Counted from the first letter of the stretch, positions 9,164-17,993 are shown. The stretch is DNA of 58,091 bases from HyVt-337 sp964428895 (GCA_964428895.1 CAYRZU010000013.1:1-58091), one strand, 5' to 3'. Notes: generated by a model from the sequence alone, not told the origin. Translations and numbers: made by a program.

Positions 9164-9214
9164 AGCCCTCGGCCGTGTCCGGGCGGCGCGAAGGACTCAT
9201 CGAAAGGATCACGA

Positions 9215-9772
9215 ATGACTGGTCTATGGATTGCGTTGGGAGCGGTGGTGCTGGTGGCGCTGTTGGTGATCGGTATCTATAACGGGCTCGTTTCCAAGCG
9301 GGTGCGTTGTCGCGAGGCGTGGAGTCAGATTGACGTGCAGTTGAAACGTCGGTACGACCTGATTCCGAACTTGGTGGATACCGTCAAGGGCTACGCCTCC
9401 CACGAGGCCGAAACGTTGGAGAAGGTCATCCAGGCGCGCAATTCGGCCATTAGCGCCGACGGCGTGGCCGATCAGGCCCAGGCCGAGAACATGCTGACCG
9501 GCGCGCTGAAGCAGTTGTTCGCGTTGTCGGAGGCGTATCCGAACCTCAAGGCCAACGAGAATTTTGCGCAGCTCCAAGAGGAGCTGGCCAGCACGGAAAA
9601 CAAGATCGCGTTTTCGCGTCAGCACTACAACGACTCGGCGGCCAACTACAACGAGGCCCGGCAGAAGTTCCCGTCCAACATGGTGGCGGGCATGTTCGGG
9701 TTCGTGGCGCAAGAGTACTTCGAGCTGGACGACTCGGCCCAGCGCGAAGCTCCGAAGGTCGACTTTTCCTAG
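9215..9772 (+). CDS. lemA: LemA family membrane protein
   Basis: A 185-residue protein with one N-terminal membrane helix (about 5-26) and a helical-bundle domain. Family marks include AWSQIDVQLKRRYDLIPNLV, NSAISADG, LTGALKQLFAL, AYPNLKANENFAQLQEEL and YNDSAANYNEARQ, ending near FGFVAQEYFELDD. LemA proteins are found in many bacteria and often sit beside M48 peptidases of the HtpX type, as here; their biochemical role is not settled. The ATG follows AAAGGA with good spacing. The htpX-like gene starts 51 bases after the stop, so the two probably form one unit in envelope protein quality control. Confidence 0.9.
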   Translation: MTGLWIALGAVVLVALLVIGIYNGLVSKRVRCREAWSQIDVQLKRRYDLIPNLVDTVKGYASHEAETLEKVIQARNSAISADGVADQAQAENMLTGALKQLFALSEAYPNLKANENFAQLQEELASTENKIAFSRQHYNDSAANYNEARQKFPSNMVAGMFGFVAQEYFELDDSAQREAPKVDFS

Positions 9773-9823
9773 CCCGTTCGCTGCGGGCGTAGCGGGCCCG
9801 GGCCGGCCCTGACGGATCGAACC

Positions 9824-10762
9824 ATGGCTGTAGAGACGTTTCGGACCCAGATCGCCAAGAACAAGCGCAACAGCGCCTTGTTGATGATCGTGTTCCTGGT
9901 ATTCTTCGTCGGGCTGGGCCTGGCGATCGGTTATGTGTGGGGAGGGGGGAATGTGGCGTTCTCGTGGGGGGTGGCGGGTGTGGCTGCCGGGATCGCATTT
10001 CTGATGATGCTGTTTAGTTACTTCGGGGGCTCGTCGGCCATTCTGGGCATCAGCCGAGCCAAGCAGATCGTCAAAGCCGACGACCCACAACTGTTCAACG
10101 TGGTCGAGGAGCTGTGCCTGGCCGGCGGCTTGCCCCTGCCCAAGATCTATCTGATCAACGATACGGCCATGAATGCGTTCGCTACGGGCCGCAACCCCGA
10201 CCACGCGTCGGTGGCCATTACGACCGGCCTGCGAAGCCGCCTCAGCCGCGATGAACTCCAGGGGGTGATGGCCCACGAACTCAGCCACGTCCGTCACTTC
10301 GACATTCGCTACGCGATGCTGATGGCGGTGATGGTGGGGGTGGTGGTGATGCTGTGCGACGTGTTCCTGCGGAGCATGTTGTGGGGTGGGGCGGGCCGAT
10401 CTCGTCGGCGCAGCAGTAGCCGCGACCAGAGCGGGGGCCAGGCGGTGTTGTTCCTGATCGCGCTGGTGTTGGCGATCGTGGCGCCGATCCTGGCCAAGAT
10501 CATCCAACTGGCCATGTCGCGTCAGCGGGAGTATTTGGCCGATGCAGGATCTGTGGCGCTAACGCGTAATCCCAACGGGCTGGCCAGCGCCCTGGCCAGG
10601 CTGGACGGTGACCAAGAGGTGCTGGAAGTGGCCAACCGGGCGACGGCCCCGCTATACATCGTGCAGCCGATCAAGAAGTTCGAGGCCCGCGCCAAGAGCG
10701 TGTTCGCTACGCACCCGCCGGTGAAGGATCGAATTGCCCGACTACGGAAGCTGGGGATCTGA
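9824..10762 (+). CDS. htpX: M48 family zinc metalloprotease, HtpX-like
   Basis: A 312-residue membrane protease. Two N-terminal membrane helices (about 18-38 and 46-66) precede the catalytic domain, and two more lie at about 165-185 and 205-230. Zinc-binding HELSH is at 151-155 and the third ligand is expected in the SRQREYLADA stretch. The NDTAMNAFATGR motif is typical of the family. HtpX-type proteases cleave damaged membrane proteins, with the active site on the cytoplasmic side in E. coli. The position after lemA supports the call. No clear SD precedes the ATG. Confidence 0.9.
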   Translation: MAVETFRTQIAKNKRNSALLMIVFLVFFVGLGLAIGYVWGGGNVAFSWGVAGVAAGIAFLMMLFSYFGGSSAILGISRAKQIVKADDPQLFNVVEELCLAGGLPLPKIYLINDTAMNAFATGRNPDHASVAITTGLRSRLSRDELQGVMAHELSHVRHFDIRYAMLMAVMVGVVVMLCDVFLRSMLWGGAGRSRRRSSSRDQSGGQAVLFLIALVLAIVAPILAKIIQLAMSRQREYLADAGSVALTRNPNGLASALARLDGDQEVLEVANRATAPLYIVQPIKKFEARAKSVFATHPPVKDRIARLRKLGI

Positions 10763-10783
10763 CCCCACCTTGGGCCACAGGAC

Positions 10784-11623
10784 ATGGACGACACGAAGGA
10801 AATCGTCGGCTTCTTGGCCAGATGGACGCTGCTGGGTCTGGCGGCGCTCATGGTGGCGGTGATGGTCTGGACCTTGTCGGTGGCGACGGTGGGGGCCTCG
10901 ACGCACGCCGGCGCACTATCGGTTTCCGACATGTTGTGGATGAAGGACGGCGACATCGACTACGTGGCGTTGGGGTTGATCCGCCCCACCCCACCGCCGG
11001 CGCACCCCGTTCTTTGTCAGGGCCCGGGCGATCGATTGTGGCAGGGCCATCTCAGACCCGACGGCGCCCACGTTCACGTGGCCGGTCCGTTTCGCGGCGT
11101 CAACACGGTGAACCTACGGGGCATGCCCTATGACCGGCGAGCGTTTCAACAGTGTCGGGCCATCGTACTCGTCACGCCGGTCGATCAACGCGTGTTCCTG
11201 CTGAGCGCCGGTGAGTATGATTTCGCCGCTGCCTCCGACCGCGATCGGGCCGGGGAACTGCTGGCGGCGGTCGAGCCCTTGGGGGCGGTGGCGTGGCTGT
11301 TCGCGGGCAGACCGGACGCCTTCGCCGCGACGCGCGAGCATCTCCGCGCGATATCCCCGACGGCGCCGGTGGTCTATCTATCGGCAACGGCTCCGATTGG
11401 CCGCGATGGGCTGCGCGTGTTCTTACGTCGGTCGTACGCTCGCCATGCGCCGACGACCTTGGTGACGCACGATGCGGCCGTAGCGGCCGTGGCAGGTAAC
11501 CTGCATCTTGAGACGCATCTAATTGGGGACGATCGTGCGATGTCGCTCCGAGAGTCCGTTCATCGCCACGAGTCCGTCGCAAAGTTCAAAGATTCCCTCC
11601 CGTCAGCGCCGATACAACCTTAA
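10784..11623 (+). CDS. Membrane-anchored protein of unknown function
   Basis: A 279-residue protein I do not recognise. A single membrane helix (about residues 12-36, LLGLAALMVAVMVWTL) precedes a soluble domain with alternating hydrophobic strands (CRAIVLVTPVDQRVFLL, GAVAWLFAG, APVVYLSATAPIG, PTTLVTHDAAVAAVAG) that suggest an alpha/beta fold. No catalytic motif was identified. It follows the htpX-like gene by 21 bases in the same direction, so co-transcription is likely. The SD is weak (AGGA directly before the ATG). Confidence 0.65.
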   Translation: MDDTKEIVGFLARWTLLGLAALMVAVMVWTLSVATVGASTHAGALSVSDMLWMKDGDIDYVALGLIRPTPPPAHPVLCQGPGDRLWQGHLRPDGAHVHVAGPFRGVNTVNLRGMPYDRRAFQQCRAIVLVTPVDQRVFLLSAGEYDFAAASDRDRAGELLAAVEPLGAVAWLFAGRPDAFAATREHLRAISPTAPVVYLSATAPIGRDGLRVFLRRSYARHAPTTLVTHDAAVAAVAGNLHLETHLIGDDRAMSLRESVHRHESVAKFKDSLPSAPIQP

Positions 11624-11664
11624 GTCGGCGAATATGACAATCCTGTCGAGCTGGGAGCGGACCT

Positions 11665-12393
11665 ATGCGCATACATAGCCTATTATTGTGCCTGACCTGC
11701 CTGGGAGCGGCCATGGGAGGCTGCTCGCAGCAGCAGTGGTGGTCGGTGGACCGATACGGCGTGATGGATCAGTGGTATCGTGAGCCCTTGCCCATGCCGA
11801 TCCTGTCGGATCGGGCCGACGCGGTTCAGTCCAGGCCCAACCAACCGGTGCGCCAGTTGGCTCGAGCGCCGAAGATGCGGCCCAACCCGCGACATCCGTG
11901 GTATGCCAGAGGCGTTCGCCCGTGGGAGTACATCGTTGTCCATCACAGCGCCAGCGATACCGGTAACGCCCAGCAGTTCGATCAAGCCCACCGCGATCGG
12001 GGCTGGGACGAGTTGGGCTACCATTTTGTGATCGATAACGGGCGTGGCGGGCCGGACGGGCGTGTGGAGGTCGGCAGCCGATGGCGGAAGCAGAAGCAGG
12101 GCGCTCACTGCGGCGGCACCCCCGGCAACGCCTATAACGAACACGGGATCGGCATCTGCCTGGTTGGCGATTTCTCCAACGACATGCCCACCCCCGCCCA
12201 GCAGAGATCCTTACGCGAGTTGGTGACCTATCTGATGGTGACGCAAAACGTCGAGGCCAAGAACGTGGTGACCCACCAAGACGCCCCCAACGCCAAGACC
12301 GAATGTCCCGGCGGACGGTTCTACGCTCACCTGCACGGGCCCTTCAAACGCGGGCTGACGTATCGCGTGGCGGAAGGGCCGGCGCTTCGGTAG
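11665..12393 (+). CDS. N-acetylmuramoyl-L-alanine amidase / PGRP-like lipoprotein
   Basis: A 242-residue lipoprotein. The signal peptide (residues 1-19) ends in a lipobox (AAMGGC), so Cys20 is expected to be lipidated. The Amidase_2 domain covers about 90-235. Zinc ligands can be read: first His in VVHHSAS, second in VVTHQDA, and the Cys in ECPGG. LGYHFVIDNG and GIGICLVGDFSN are further family marks. The enzyme is expected to cut the amide bond between MurNAc and the stem peptide in peptidoglycan, facing the periplasm. GGGAGCGG precedes the ATG with suitable spacing. It converges on the next gene with 3 bases between the stops. Confidence 0.88.
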   Translation: MRIHSLLLCLTCLGAAMGGCSQQQWWSVDRYGVMDQWYREPLPMPILSDRADAVQSRPNQPVRQLARAPKMRPNPRHPWYARGVRPWEYIVVHHSASDTGNAQQFDQAHRDRGWDELGYHFVIDNGRGGPDGRVEVGSRWRKQKQGAHCGGTPGNAYNEHGIGICLVGDFSNDMPTPAQQRSLRELVTYLMVTQNVEAKNVVTHQDAPNAKTECPGGRFYAHLHGPFKRGLTYRVAEGPALR

Positions 12394-12396
12394 GCG

Positions 12397-12660
12397 CTAG
12401 TCTGTGGGGTCCGGCGTGTCCAGCCTGAGCAGCCGCCGGGCCAGCATCTCCTCTCCCGAGCGGTTGCCTTCGATGGCGTGGCCAAGGAATTGCAGCGCGT
12501 AGCCGCCGACGAACATTACACCCGCCAGCAGCCATTGCTCAATCGCCAGCATGATCGGCGCGCCAATGAAGCACGCGGGGATACCGGCCATGTGCAGCCA
12601 GAAGCTGATCGGGTTGCGGTGACGGCTCATCCAACTGTCGAGGGGGGCCTTGAAATTCAC
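12397..12660 (-). CDS. DUF962 / Mpo1-like small membrane protein
   Basis: An 87-residue protein with two short hydrophobic segments (about 19-38 and 43-62). RHRNPISFWLHMAGIP and ALQFLGHAIEGN are the two conserved blocks of the DUF962 family, whose yeast member Mpo1 is an iron-dependent dioxygenase in 2-hydroxy fatty acid degradation. The His-rich blocks supply possible metal ligands. Whether this bacterial protein has that activity is unknown. The start is GTG, with AAGG 6 bases before it. It lies 15 bases after mlaE on the same strand, so both may serve membrane lipid upkeep. Confidence 0.78.
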   Translation of the reverse strand: MNFKAPLDSWMSRHRNPISFWLHMAGIPACFIGAPIMLAIEQWLLAGVMFVGGYALQFLGHAIEGNRSGEEMLARRLLRLDTPDPTD

Positions 12661-12675
12661 GAGAGACCTTTCCGT

Positions 12676-13494
12676 CTAAAACACCGAACGCGCACTGAAA
12701 TACATGTCTTCGATGGTGTTGAGGAAGATACCAACGAACAGGTTCAGGATCAGGATGGCCATACAGCAGGTGACGAACCCCTGGGTGCAGGCTCGGCCCA
12801 CGCCGGCGGCGCCGGCGGAACAGCGGAAGCCTTTATAGCAGGAGATCAGGCCCAGCGCCGCTCCGAAGAAGACCGCCTTGAACAGGCCGTAGAAGATGTC
12901 GAAATGGCGGACCCCTTCGGCGGCGTTTCGCCAGAACTCCGCGGAGTTGACATCAAAGATGGTGGCGCAGATGCCGTACCCGCCGATGATGCCCATCAAG
13001 TTCGCGTAGACCACCAGCAGCGGCGTCAGCAAGACGCAGGCCAACACACGCGGCACGACCAGCACGCGGATCGGGCTGGCGCCCATGGCCCGCAGGGCTT
13101 CGAGCTGCTCGGTGACGCGCATGGTGCCCAGCTCGGCCGTCAGTCCGCCGCCGACGCGGCCGGCCAGCATGACCCCGCCCAGCACCGGGCCCAGTTCGCG
13201 CAGCACCGACAGATTGATCACCAGGCCCATTCGAGCCATCAGGCCCATGGCTTTGAATTGGGGCATGACCTGCACGGCCAGCACCATGCCGACGAACAGG
13301 CCCGTGACGATGACCACCGGAATACTGCGGGTACCGATTTCGTACAATTGCGGCAGGAGCAGGCGGAGGTTGCGGGTGCGCCGAGCGCCACCGAGAAGCC
13401 ACAGCAGCGTCTGTCCGGTGAACCGGCAGAAGTCGCCGAAGTCTTCAACCGCCTGAATCATCACGGCGCCGAAATGGGCGAGGAAGCGGATCAT
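12676..13494 (-). CDS. mlaE: MlaE family lipid ABC transporter permease
   Basis: A 272-residue permease with family features throughout: FTGQTLLW, EIGTRSIPVVIVTGLFVGMVLAVQ, LVINLSVLRELGPVLGGVMLAGRVGGGLTAELGTM-like segments, EQLEALRAMGASP and a C-terminal SCYKGFR loop. About five membrane helices are expected. MlaE with MlaF (ATPase) and MlaD (MCE protein) moves phospholipids between inner and outer membrane. Neither partner is in this window: tilS lies upstream and a DUF962 gene downstream. The ATPase and MCE subunits must be elsewhere or replaced. The start is an ATG at 13494 with only a weak SD. Confidence 0.9.
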   Translation of the reverse strand: MIRFLAHFGAVMIQAVEDFGDFCRFTGQTLLWLLGGARRTRNLRLLLPQLYEIGTRSIPVVIVTGLFVGMVLAVQVMPQFKAMGLMARMGLVINLSVLRELGPVLGGVMLAGRVGGGLTAELGTMRVTEQLEALRAMGASPIRVLVVPRVLACVLLTPLLVVYANLMGIIGGYGICATIFDVNSAEFWRNAAEGVRHFDIFYGLFKAVFFGAALGLISCYKGFRCSAGAAGVGRACTQGFVTCCMAILILNLFVGIFLNTIEDMYFSARSVF

Positions 13495-13533
13495 GCTGGA
13501 TAGGATTCTACCCGTCGGCCAAGACGAATCAAG

Positions 13534-14979
13534 CTAAGAGGACCTCTCGAAGGCGATGCGAAGGACGTGCGTGGTCGCTTCCGTGATCCGGACGCGATCG
13601 TCGATTCGCAGGGGGGCTACATAGATGACCCCAAGGTCATCGCGCACGCAGCAGACGGACGGCCGGAGCGCGTGCGGCGCCTTGGCGTTGGTCAGGAAGT
13701 CGCTGACGGTTTGGCGGCCGGGCGCGCCGAGCGGGTGAAAACTGTCGCCGTTTCGGCGAGGCCGGCACGACAGGGCCCCGACGACCGTATCGGCGTCCAT
13801 CAGTTCCACCCCCGCCGCGGGTTCTCGCCGGTGTTGCTCGAAGGCTGAACGATCCATGGACCCAACGGTGAGCGTGACGGCCGACCCATCCGACAGGACG
13901 GTTCGGCCGGGGCAGGTCAGGGCGGTCGACTGAGCTGGGGGCGTTTCGGTCGCGATCTGGGGCCCGAGAGTGATCCGCCGCCCTTGGCGCCGAGCGGTGA
14001 GCCCGCCGGGCAAGGCTATGGCTGTCTGGGTCTCGTCCGTCGCCAAGGCCGCCAGTTGCGTCAGATGATCGGCGGTCACGGCCTGCATCGAAGCGCCTAA
14101 GGCCTCCAACGCCGCTCGCATGGCGTAGGTGATCACCACGAGACCGTGGGGGGCCAGCGCCTCGGCGTCCAGCTCGATGACCCCGTCGCCGCCATCGGCC
14201 AATCTCGCCGCCCCCAGAGCTTGGCGTCCGAGGGTGTCGAGGTGCTGCTCGGCCTGGTCGGCCGAGCCGGCCAGGCGGATCAGGGCGTCATCGACGCGCG
14301 GGTTCATCCGATCCCGCAGCAGCGGCAGGAGTTCGTGGCGGATGAAATTTCGGCGGTAGGTGGTGTCGGTGTTGGTTTCGTCTTCGCGCCAGATCAGGTT
14401 TCGGCGTTGGGCGTAGTCGAGAATGTCTTCGCGGCGGCAGTGGAGTAAGGGGCGGACCAGATGGATGTCCGTCTCGCCCAACGGCCGACGAATGGGCATG
14501 CCCGCCAGGCCCCGCAGGTGCGTCCCACGCAGCAGGCGATGCAGGACGGTTTCGATGTTGTCATCGGCATGGTGGGCAACGGCCACGCAGGCGGCGCCGA
14601 CGGTTTGGGCGGCCTCGGTAAGCATGTCATACCGGGCCATGCGTCCGGCGGTCTCGATGCTCTGGCCGGTCTGGGCGGCCAGGTCCGTCACGTCCTCTTG
14701 CCGTCCGTCACAGGGGAGGCCGTAGTGGCCCGCCAGGTTGGCCACGAACCGGGCGTCGTCGTCAGCGGTCGGTCGGAGGCGATGGTTCAAGTGGGCCACG
14801 GTCAGCCGCCAGCGGCGCCCGTCGCTCAGGCCGGCCAACACGTCCAGCAACACCACGCTATCGAGCCCACCGGAGACCCCGACCACCACGCCGTCGCCGT
14901 CGGCGATGAGGCCTTCGCGGTCGATGGCGTCGGCGACGGCCAGAACGAGCGGGTCGGATTGGCTGGCGGAGTTGGTCAT
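13534..14979 (-). CDS. tilS: tRNA(Ile)-lysidine synthetase
   Basis: A 481-residue enzyme that attaches lysine to C34 of tRNA-Ile(CAU), changing its specificity from Met to Ile. The PP-loop GVSGGLDSVVLLD lies at about 34-46, followed by VAHLNHRLRP, SIETAGRMARYDML and AVAHHADDNIETVLHRLLRGT, all typical of the N-terminal catalytic domain. A C-terminal domain with CRPRRNGDSFHPLGAPGRQTV near the end matches TilS-C. Length is within the normal range. It is first of a tilS-mlaE-DUF962 row on the minus strand (39-base gap to mlaE). It is divergent from the next gene across 69 bases. Confidence 0.92.
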   Translation of the reverse strand: MTNSASQSDPLVLAVADAIDREGLIADGDGVVVGVSGGLDSVVLLDVLAGLSDGRRWRLTVAHLNHRLRPTADDDARFVANLAGHYGLPCDGRQEDVTDLAAQTGQSIETAGRMARYDMLTEAAQTVGAACVAVAHHADDNIETVLHRLLRGTHLRGLAGMPIRRPLGETDIHLVRPLLHCRREDILDYAQRRNLIWREDETNTDTTYRRNFIRHELLPLLRDRMNPRVDDALIRLAGSADQAEQHLDTLGRQALGAARLADGGDGVIELDAEALAPHGLVVITYAMRAALEALGASMQAVTADHLTQLAALATDETQTAIALPGGLTARRQGRRITLGPQIATETPPAQSTALTCPGRTVLSDGSAVTLTVGSMDRSAFEQHRREPAAGVELMDADTVVGALSCRPRRNGDSFHPLGAPGRQTVSDFLTNAKAPHALRPSVCCVRDDLGVIYVAPLRIDDRVRITEATTHVLRIAFERSS

Positions 14980-14988
14980 CGTGGGCTA

Positions 14989-15016
14989 TTGTTCATGCGT
15001 AGCGCCCACGTATACT
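14989..15016 (+). promoter_or_regulatory. Putative promoter for the polytopic membrane protein gene
   Basis: TTGTTC and TATACT are 16 bases apart; the -10 ends 32 bases before the ATG at 15049. An inverted repeat GTGGGC (14981-14986) / GCCCAC (15004-15009) flanks the spacer and could be an operator, which is speculative. Confidence 0.45.
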
Positions 15017-15048
15017 AGCACGTCCGACCATCCCGGGAAACGCACCGC

Positions 15049-16734
15049 ATGAGGCCCATTCCAACAGCGCGACATCTGGCGGCGATTGCCATCCTGGCGG
15101 CGGTCTCTCTGCTGTTCGGCGTGCTGGCGATGCACGAGCCCCGCATTAGCGACCGGCAGGAGCGCCTCGCGACCGTGGCGTTGAAGGACCACGATCGGAG
15201 CCTGTTCGCCAACGACCCGGTTTACGGCGACAGCGGCCTGTGGGAACTGAACACCCCGATCTTCCAGGGCATGATGAAGTTCTCACTGGTTCCCAGTGGG
15301 TATGAGGATGTCACCTTGCCGTTCCGCCTCATGACGGGCGTGGTGGCGATGATTTATCTGTGCGGCATGTACGCGTTGTTGTACCAGCAATGCCGCAGTT
15401 GGTCGGTGGCGGTGTATGTGGCGGTGGCCAGCGCCGCGGTGCTGGAGGCGATTCCCGGGCTGCAGTGGGGGTTTGGGGCGCTGGAGACCACCGATCCGCA
15501 GACGCTGTGCCTGGCCACGCTGCCCTACGTGATGTTGGCGTACTTACGGTACGAGCGGCAGTGGCAGGTGGCGTTGGTGTTCGCGTCGCTGGGGTTGATG
15601 GCCAACCTGTCCTTGCCGACAGCCGTCAACTTGGTGGTGGTGCTGGCGGGCCTGCACATAGCGCGGCGGCGATTCCGGCCCACGTCGCTGCTGCATCTGG
15701 GACTGGGTCTGGCCGGGGCGTTGGTGGCGGCCTTGCCCTACGTGGCGTACGTGATCTGGCTGCGGGGGGGGCACGGCGGCGACGGCGGCGGATACGACGC
15801 CGCCAAATCCGCCCTGGCGGTATTCGACCGGGACCTGCTGTACCCGCGCGTGCTGACCAAGTTGCTGAACTGGCGTCTACTGATCATGCTGTTGGCGCTG
15901 GGGGTGCCGTCGGTGCTGGTGCTGGTCCGCGTGGAGCGGTATCGGGTCCGCCACCAATCGGTGTGGCTGTGGCTGATCGTTTCGGCGATCGTGACGGGGT
16001 TCGGCCTGCAGGGGATCAGCCAGGCCGTCGCGAAGATATTCGACGTGCCGCCGATGTTGGCGTTTTTCGGCGCATTGCGGTTGGTGGTCTTGCCGCTGTT
16101 CGTGTTGCTGTCGCAGGCGTTGACGAACCTGTTCCGGCTGGCCCCCCGGCAGCGCGTGTTGTTCCAGTGGTTGGGGGTGGCGGCGTTGGTGGCGTGGGTC
16201 GGCCCGGCTGAGAATCTGCGGATGGCCCGATACGCGGCGTGGCACACGACCACCCGCTTCCTTGATGAGGCCAACAAGCCGCGCAGCGTCCTCCGTCACC
16301 AGGATCGCGCCGCCCGACATGCCGAGTTGATGGCGGCGGCCGAATGGACCCGCCGCAACGCCGCTTCCGATGCGGTGGTGGTTACCGGTAACGCGCTGTT
16401 TCGCATGGCCAGTCGCCGCAGCATCACCGGCAGCGCCGATGACTGGCCCTATTACTATTACGGCGCCCCGGGGGAGTTGGAGGCCTGGCAGGAGTTGATC
16501 CGTTCGCAGGACCAGGCGTTCTATGAACCCGCCGCCGAAGCCGGCGACGAGCGCATCATCAGCCTGGTCAAGCGACTGGCCACGCAGCCGACTTACCAGG
16601 GCGCCAGCGAGTGGTACCTGCTGGCCGATAACGACGCGGAGGTCGGCACGCAAGTGGGCCTGGAGGCGATTGAGGCCAGTCGGTGGGGACGGTTCTATCG
16701 ATTGTACCGCATCCGAACGGGCGCCGCGCCGTAG
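15049..16734 (+). CDS. Polytopic membrane protein, GT-C-like, function unknown
   Basis: A 561-residue protein with roughly ten membrane helices between residues 8 and 400, then a soluble C-terminal domain of about 150 residues. After the first helix comes an acidic periplasmic loop (NDPVYGDSGLWE). Many GT-C glycosyltransferases carry an aspartate in this position, so that class is possible, but no signature proves it. The C-terminal part has AAAEWTRRNAASDAVVVTGN and ends with RWGRFYRLYRIR, a strand pattern common in planctomycete membrane proteins of unknown role. There is no operon partner: the neighbour upstream is divergent, and 92 bases separate it from the next gene. Confidence 0.7.
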   Translation: MRPIPTARHLAAIAILAAVSLLFGVLAMHEPRISDRQERLATVALKDHDRSLFANDPVYGDSGLWELNTPIFQGMMKFSLVPSGYEDVTLPFRLMTGVVAMIYLCGMYALLYQQCRSWSVAVYVAVASAAVLEAIPGLQWGFGALETTDPQTLCLATLPYVMLAYLRYERQWQVALVFASLGLMANLSLPTAVNLVVVLAGLHIARRRFRPTSLLHLGLGLAGALVAALPYVAYVIWLRGGHGGDGGGYDAAKSALAVFDRDLLYPRVLTKLLNWRLLIMLLALGVPSVLVLVRVERYRVRHQSVWLWLIVSAIVTGFGLQGISQAVAKIFDVPPMLAFFGALRLVVLPLFVLLSQALTNLFRLAPRQRVLFQWLGVAALVAWVGPAENLRMARYAAWHTTTRFLDEANKPRSVLRHQDRAARHAELMAAAEWTRRNAASDAVVVTGNALFRMASRRSITGSADDWPYYYYGAPGELEAWQELIRSQDQAFYEPAAEAGDERIISLVKRLATQPTYQGASEWYLLADNDAEVGTQVGLEAIEASRWGRFYRLYRIRTGAAP

Positions 16735-16783
16735 GGGCGAAACCCTCAAGGCGGGGGGGCGACCATGACGATAAAGAACCGGG

Positions 16784-16803
16784 TCGTCGTACGGATACGA
16801 CGA
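16784..16803. other. Short inverted repeat before the Cys-rich small gene
   Basis: TCGTCGT (16784-16790) and ACGACGA (16797-16803) pair around a 6-base loop, 24 bases upstream of the small gene's GTG. No T-run follows, so it is not an intrinsic terminator. It could be an operator or an RNA hairpin. Confidence 0.3.
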
Positions 16804-16826
16804 TTGGGCGTGTCAAGGAGAACCAC

Positions 16827-17012
16827 GTGTGCCCGTTTGCCAACAGAGCGGCGCCTCCATGCCGGGGTCACTTGACGCTGGGGAACCTCTTCCAGGCCTA
16901 CACCCGATGCGCCGGTCGCTATCGGGCCTGTCCTATCTATCAGAAGCTCTTGGCGGATGAACGTCGCTGCCACAAAAACAAATCCAACGGTTCCCTCCTC
17001 GTCGGTTCGTGA
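16827..17012 (+). CDS. Small Cys-rich protein overlapping the recombinase gene
   Basis: A 61-residue protein from a GTG start with a very good SD (AAGGAG, 7 bases before). Cysteines at about positions 2, 12, 28, 35 and 48 and the pattern CPFAN...C...HLTLGNLFQAYTRCAGRY...CPIY suggest a small metal- or disulfide-bonded module. I have seen similar CPF...CPxY short proteins in diverse bacteria, with no known role. The last 56 bases overlap the start of the Xer gene in another frame, implying translational coupling. The Cys pattern and SD argue for a real gene despite its length; the basic C-terminal tail lies in the overlap and may be poorly conserved. Confidence 0.6.
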   Translation: MCPFANRAAPPCRGHLTLGNLFQAYTRCAGRYRACPIYQKLLADERRCHKNKSNGSLLVGS

Positions 17013-17898
17013 CGGCCGGACGCAGCTAGCCGGCTTCCTGGACTACCTCCAGGCGGAGTGCGGCCTGGCCACGAACACACGGAAGGCCTACCGAAGGGAT
17101 CTAACCCGGTTCGTGGCCTACTTGGCCGAGCGGGGGCTTGCTGAGCTGTCGGCCCTGACACCGGTCTGTATCGATCACTTCGTCTCGGCCATGCGGCAGC
17201 AGAAACTGGCCGACGCGACCATCGCCCGGCATGTGGCCGCGACGCGAATGTTCTGCCGCTACCTCGTCCTCCAACGGGTCCTGAGCGAGGATGTCTCAGC
17301 CAGCATCGAGGCCCCTAACAAGTGGAAACGACTCCCCACGGTCTTGAACGATGACGCGGTGCAACTCCTACTGAAGGCGCCGCAGCTACCCAAGGACGTC
17401 CACGCGCTGCGCGATCGGGCCCTGCTCACACTGCTCTACGCAACCGGCATCCGGGCCAGTGAGGCTGCGTCTCTGTCGGTCGGCGACGTCAACTTCAACC
17501 TGTCCGTGGCGCGAGTGATGGGTAAGGGCGCCAAGGAGCGGATCGTTCCGGTCGCCCAGGCCGCCCTCGACGCGGTTCGTGATTACCTCGACAACTACCG
17601 ACCGGCCTTGCAGCCGGTCAGCGGGTCGCTGTTCGTCTCACGCACCGGCCGGGCGTTGTCACGCGAGGACATCTATCGCATTGTCCGCAAATACGTGCGG
17701 CGGGTGCCTCTGAAGGGCAACATCGGACCTCATACGTTGCGGCATTCGTTCGCGACGCAGTTGATGTCCGGCGGAGCGGACCTCCGCAGCGTTCAGGAAA
17801 TGCTGGGCCACGCCGACATCGCCACCACGCAGGTCTACACCCATGTCGATGCGGCCCGTCTTAAGGCCGTTCACAAGAAGTTCCACCCTCGCGGCTGA
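16957..17898 (+). CDS. xerD: Tyrosine site-specific recombinase, XerC/XerD type
   Basis: A 313-residue tyrosine recombinase. The N-terminal SAM-like DNA-binding domain (about 22-110) includes FLDYLQAECGLATNTRKAYR. In the catalytic domain all residues are present: Arg166 (GIRASEA), Lys190 (MGKGAKER), His259 and Arg262 (HTLRHSF), His285 (LGHADI) and nucleophile Tyr294 (VYTHVD). Length and domain order match chromosome-dimer resolving XerC/D rather than a phage integrase, which is usually longer and has an arm-binding domain. No dif site or attachment site was recognised nearby. The first 16 residues are variable; the ATG at 16957 is the only good start and overlaps the small Cys-rich gene. Confidence 0.9.
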   Translation: MNVAATKTNPTVPSSSVRDGRTQLAGFLDYLQAECGLATNTRKAYRRDLTRFVAYLAERGLAELSALTPVCIDHFVSAMRQQKLADATIARHVAATRMFCRYLVLQRVLSEDVSASIEAPNKWKRLPTVLNDDAVQLLLKAPQLPKDVHALRDRALLTLLYATGIRASEAASLSVGDVNFNLSVARVMGKGAKERIVPVAQAALDAVRDYLDNYRPALQPVSGSLFVSRTGRALSREDIYRIVRKYVRRVPLKGNIGPHTLRHSFATQLMSGGADLRSVQEMLGHADIATTQVYTHVDAARLKAVHKKFHPRG

Positions 17899-17993
17899 GT
17901 TGGGGGCCCGCCCCGGCCAATAGAAACACCTCAGCCCTTGCGCCCCAATAGAAACCGTCTGAATGCCTCGAACCACTCCGTTGGTTGATGCGA

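Noticed and set aside
12478..13503. A rightward frame rich in Gln, His and Asp opposite mlaE
   Set aside because: Composition is that of a shadow of a membrane protein gene; no family features.
16957..17898. Xer-type gene as evidence of a prophage or integrated element
   Set aside because: It resembles a housekeeping XerC/D, and no integration site, phage genes or transposase are adjacent.
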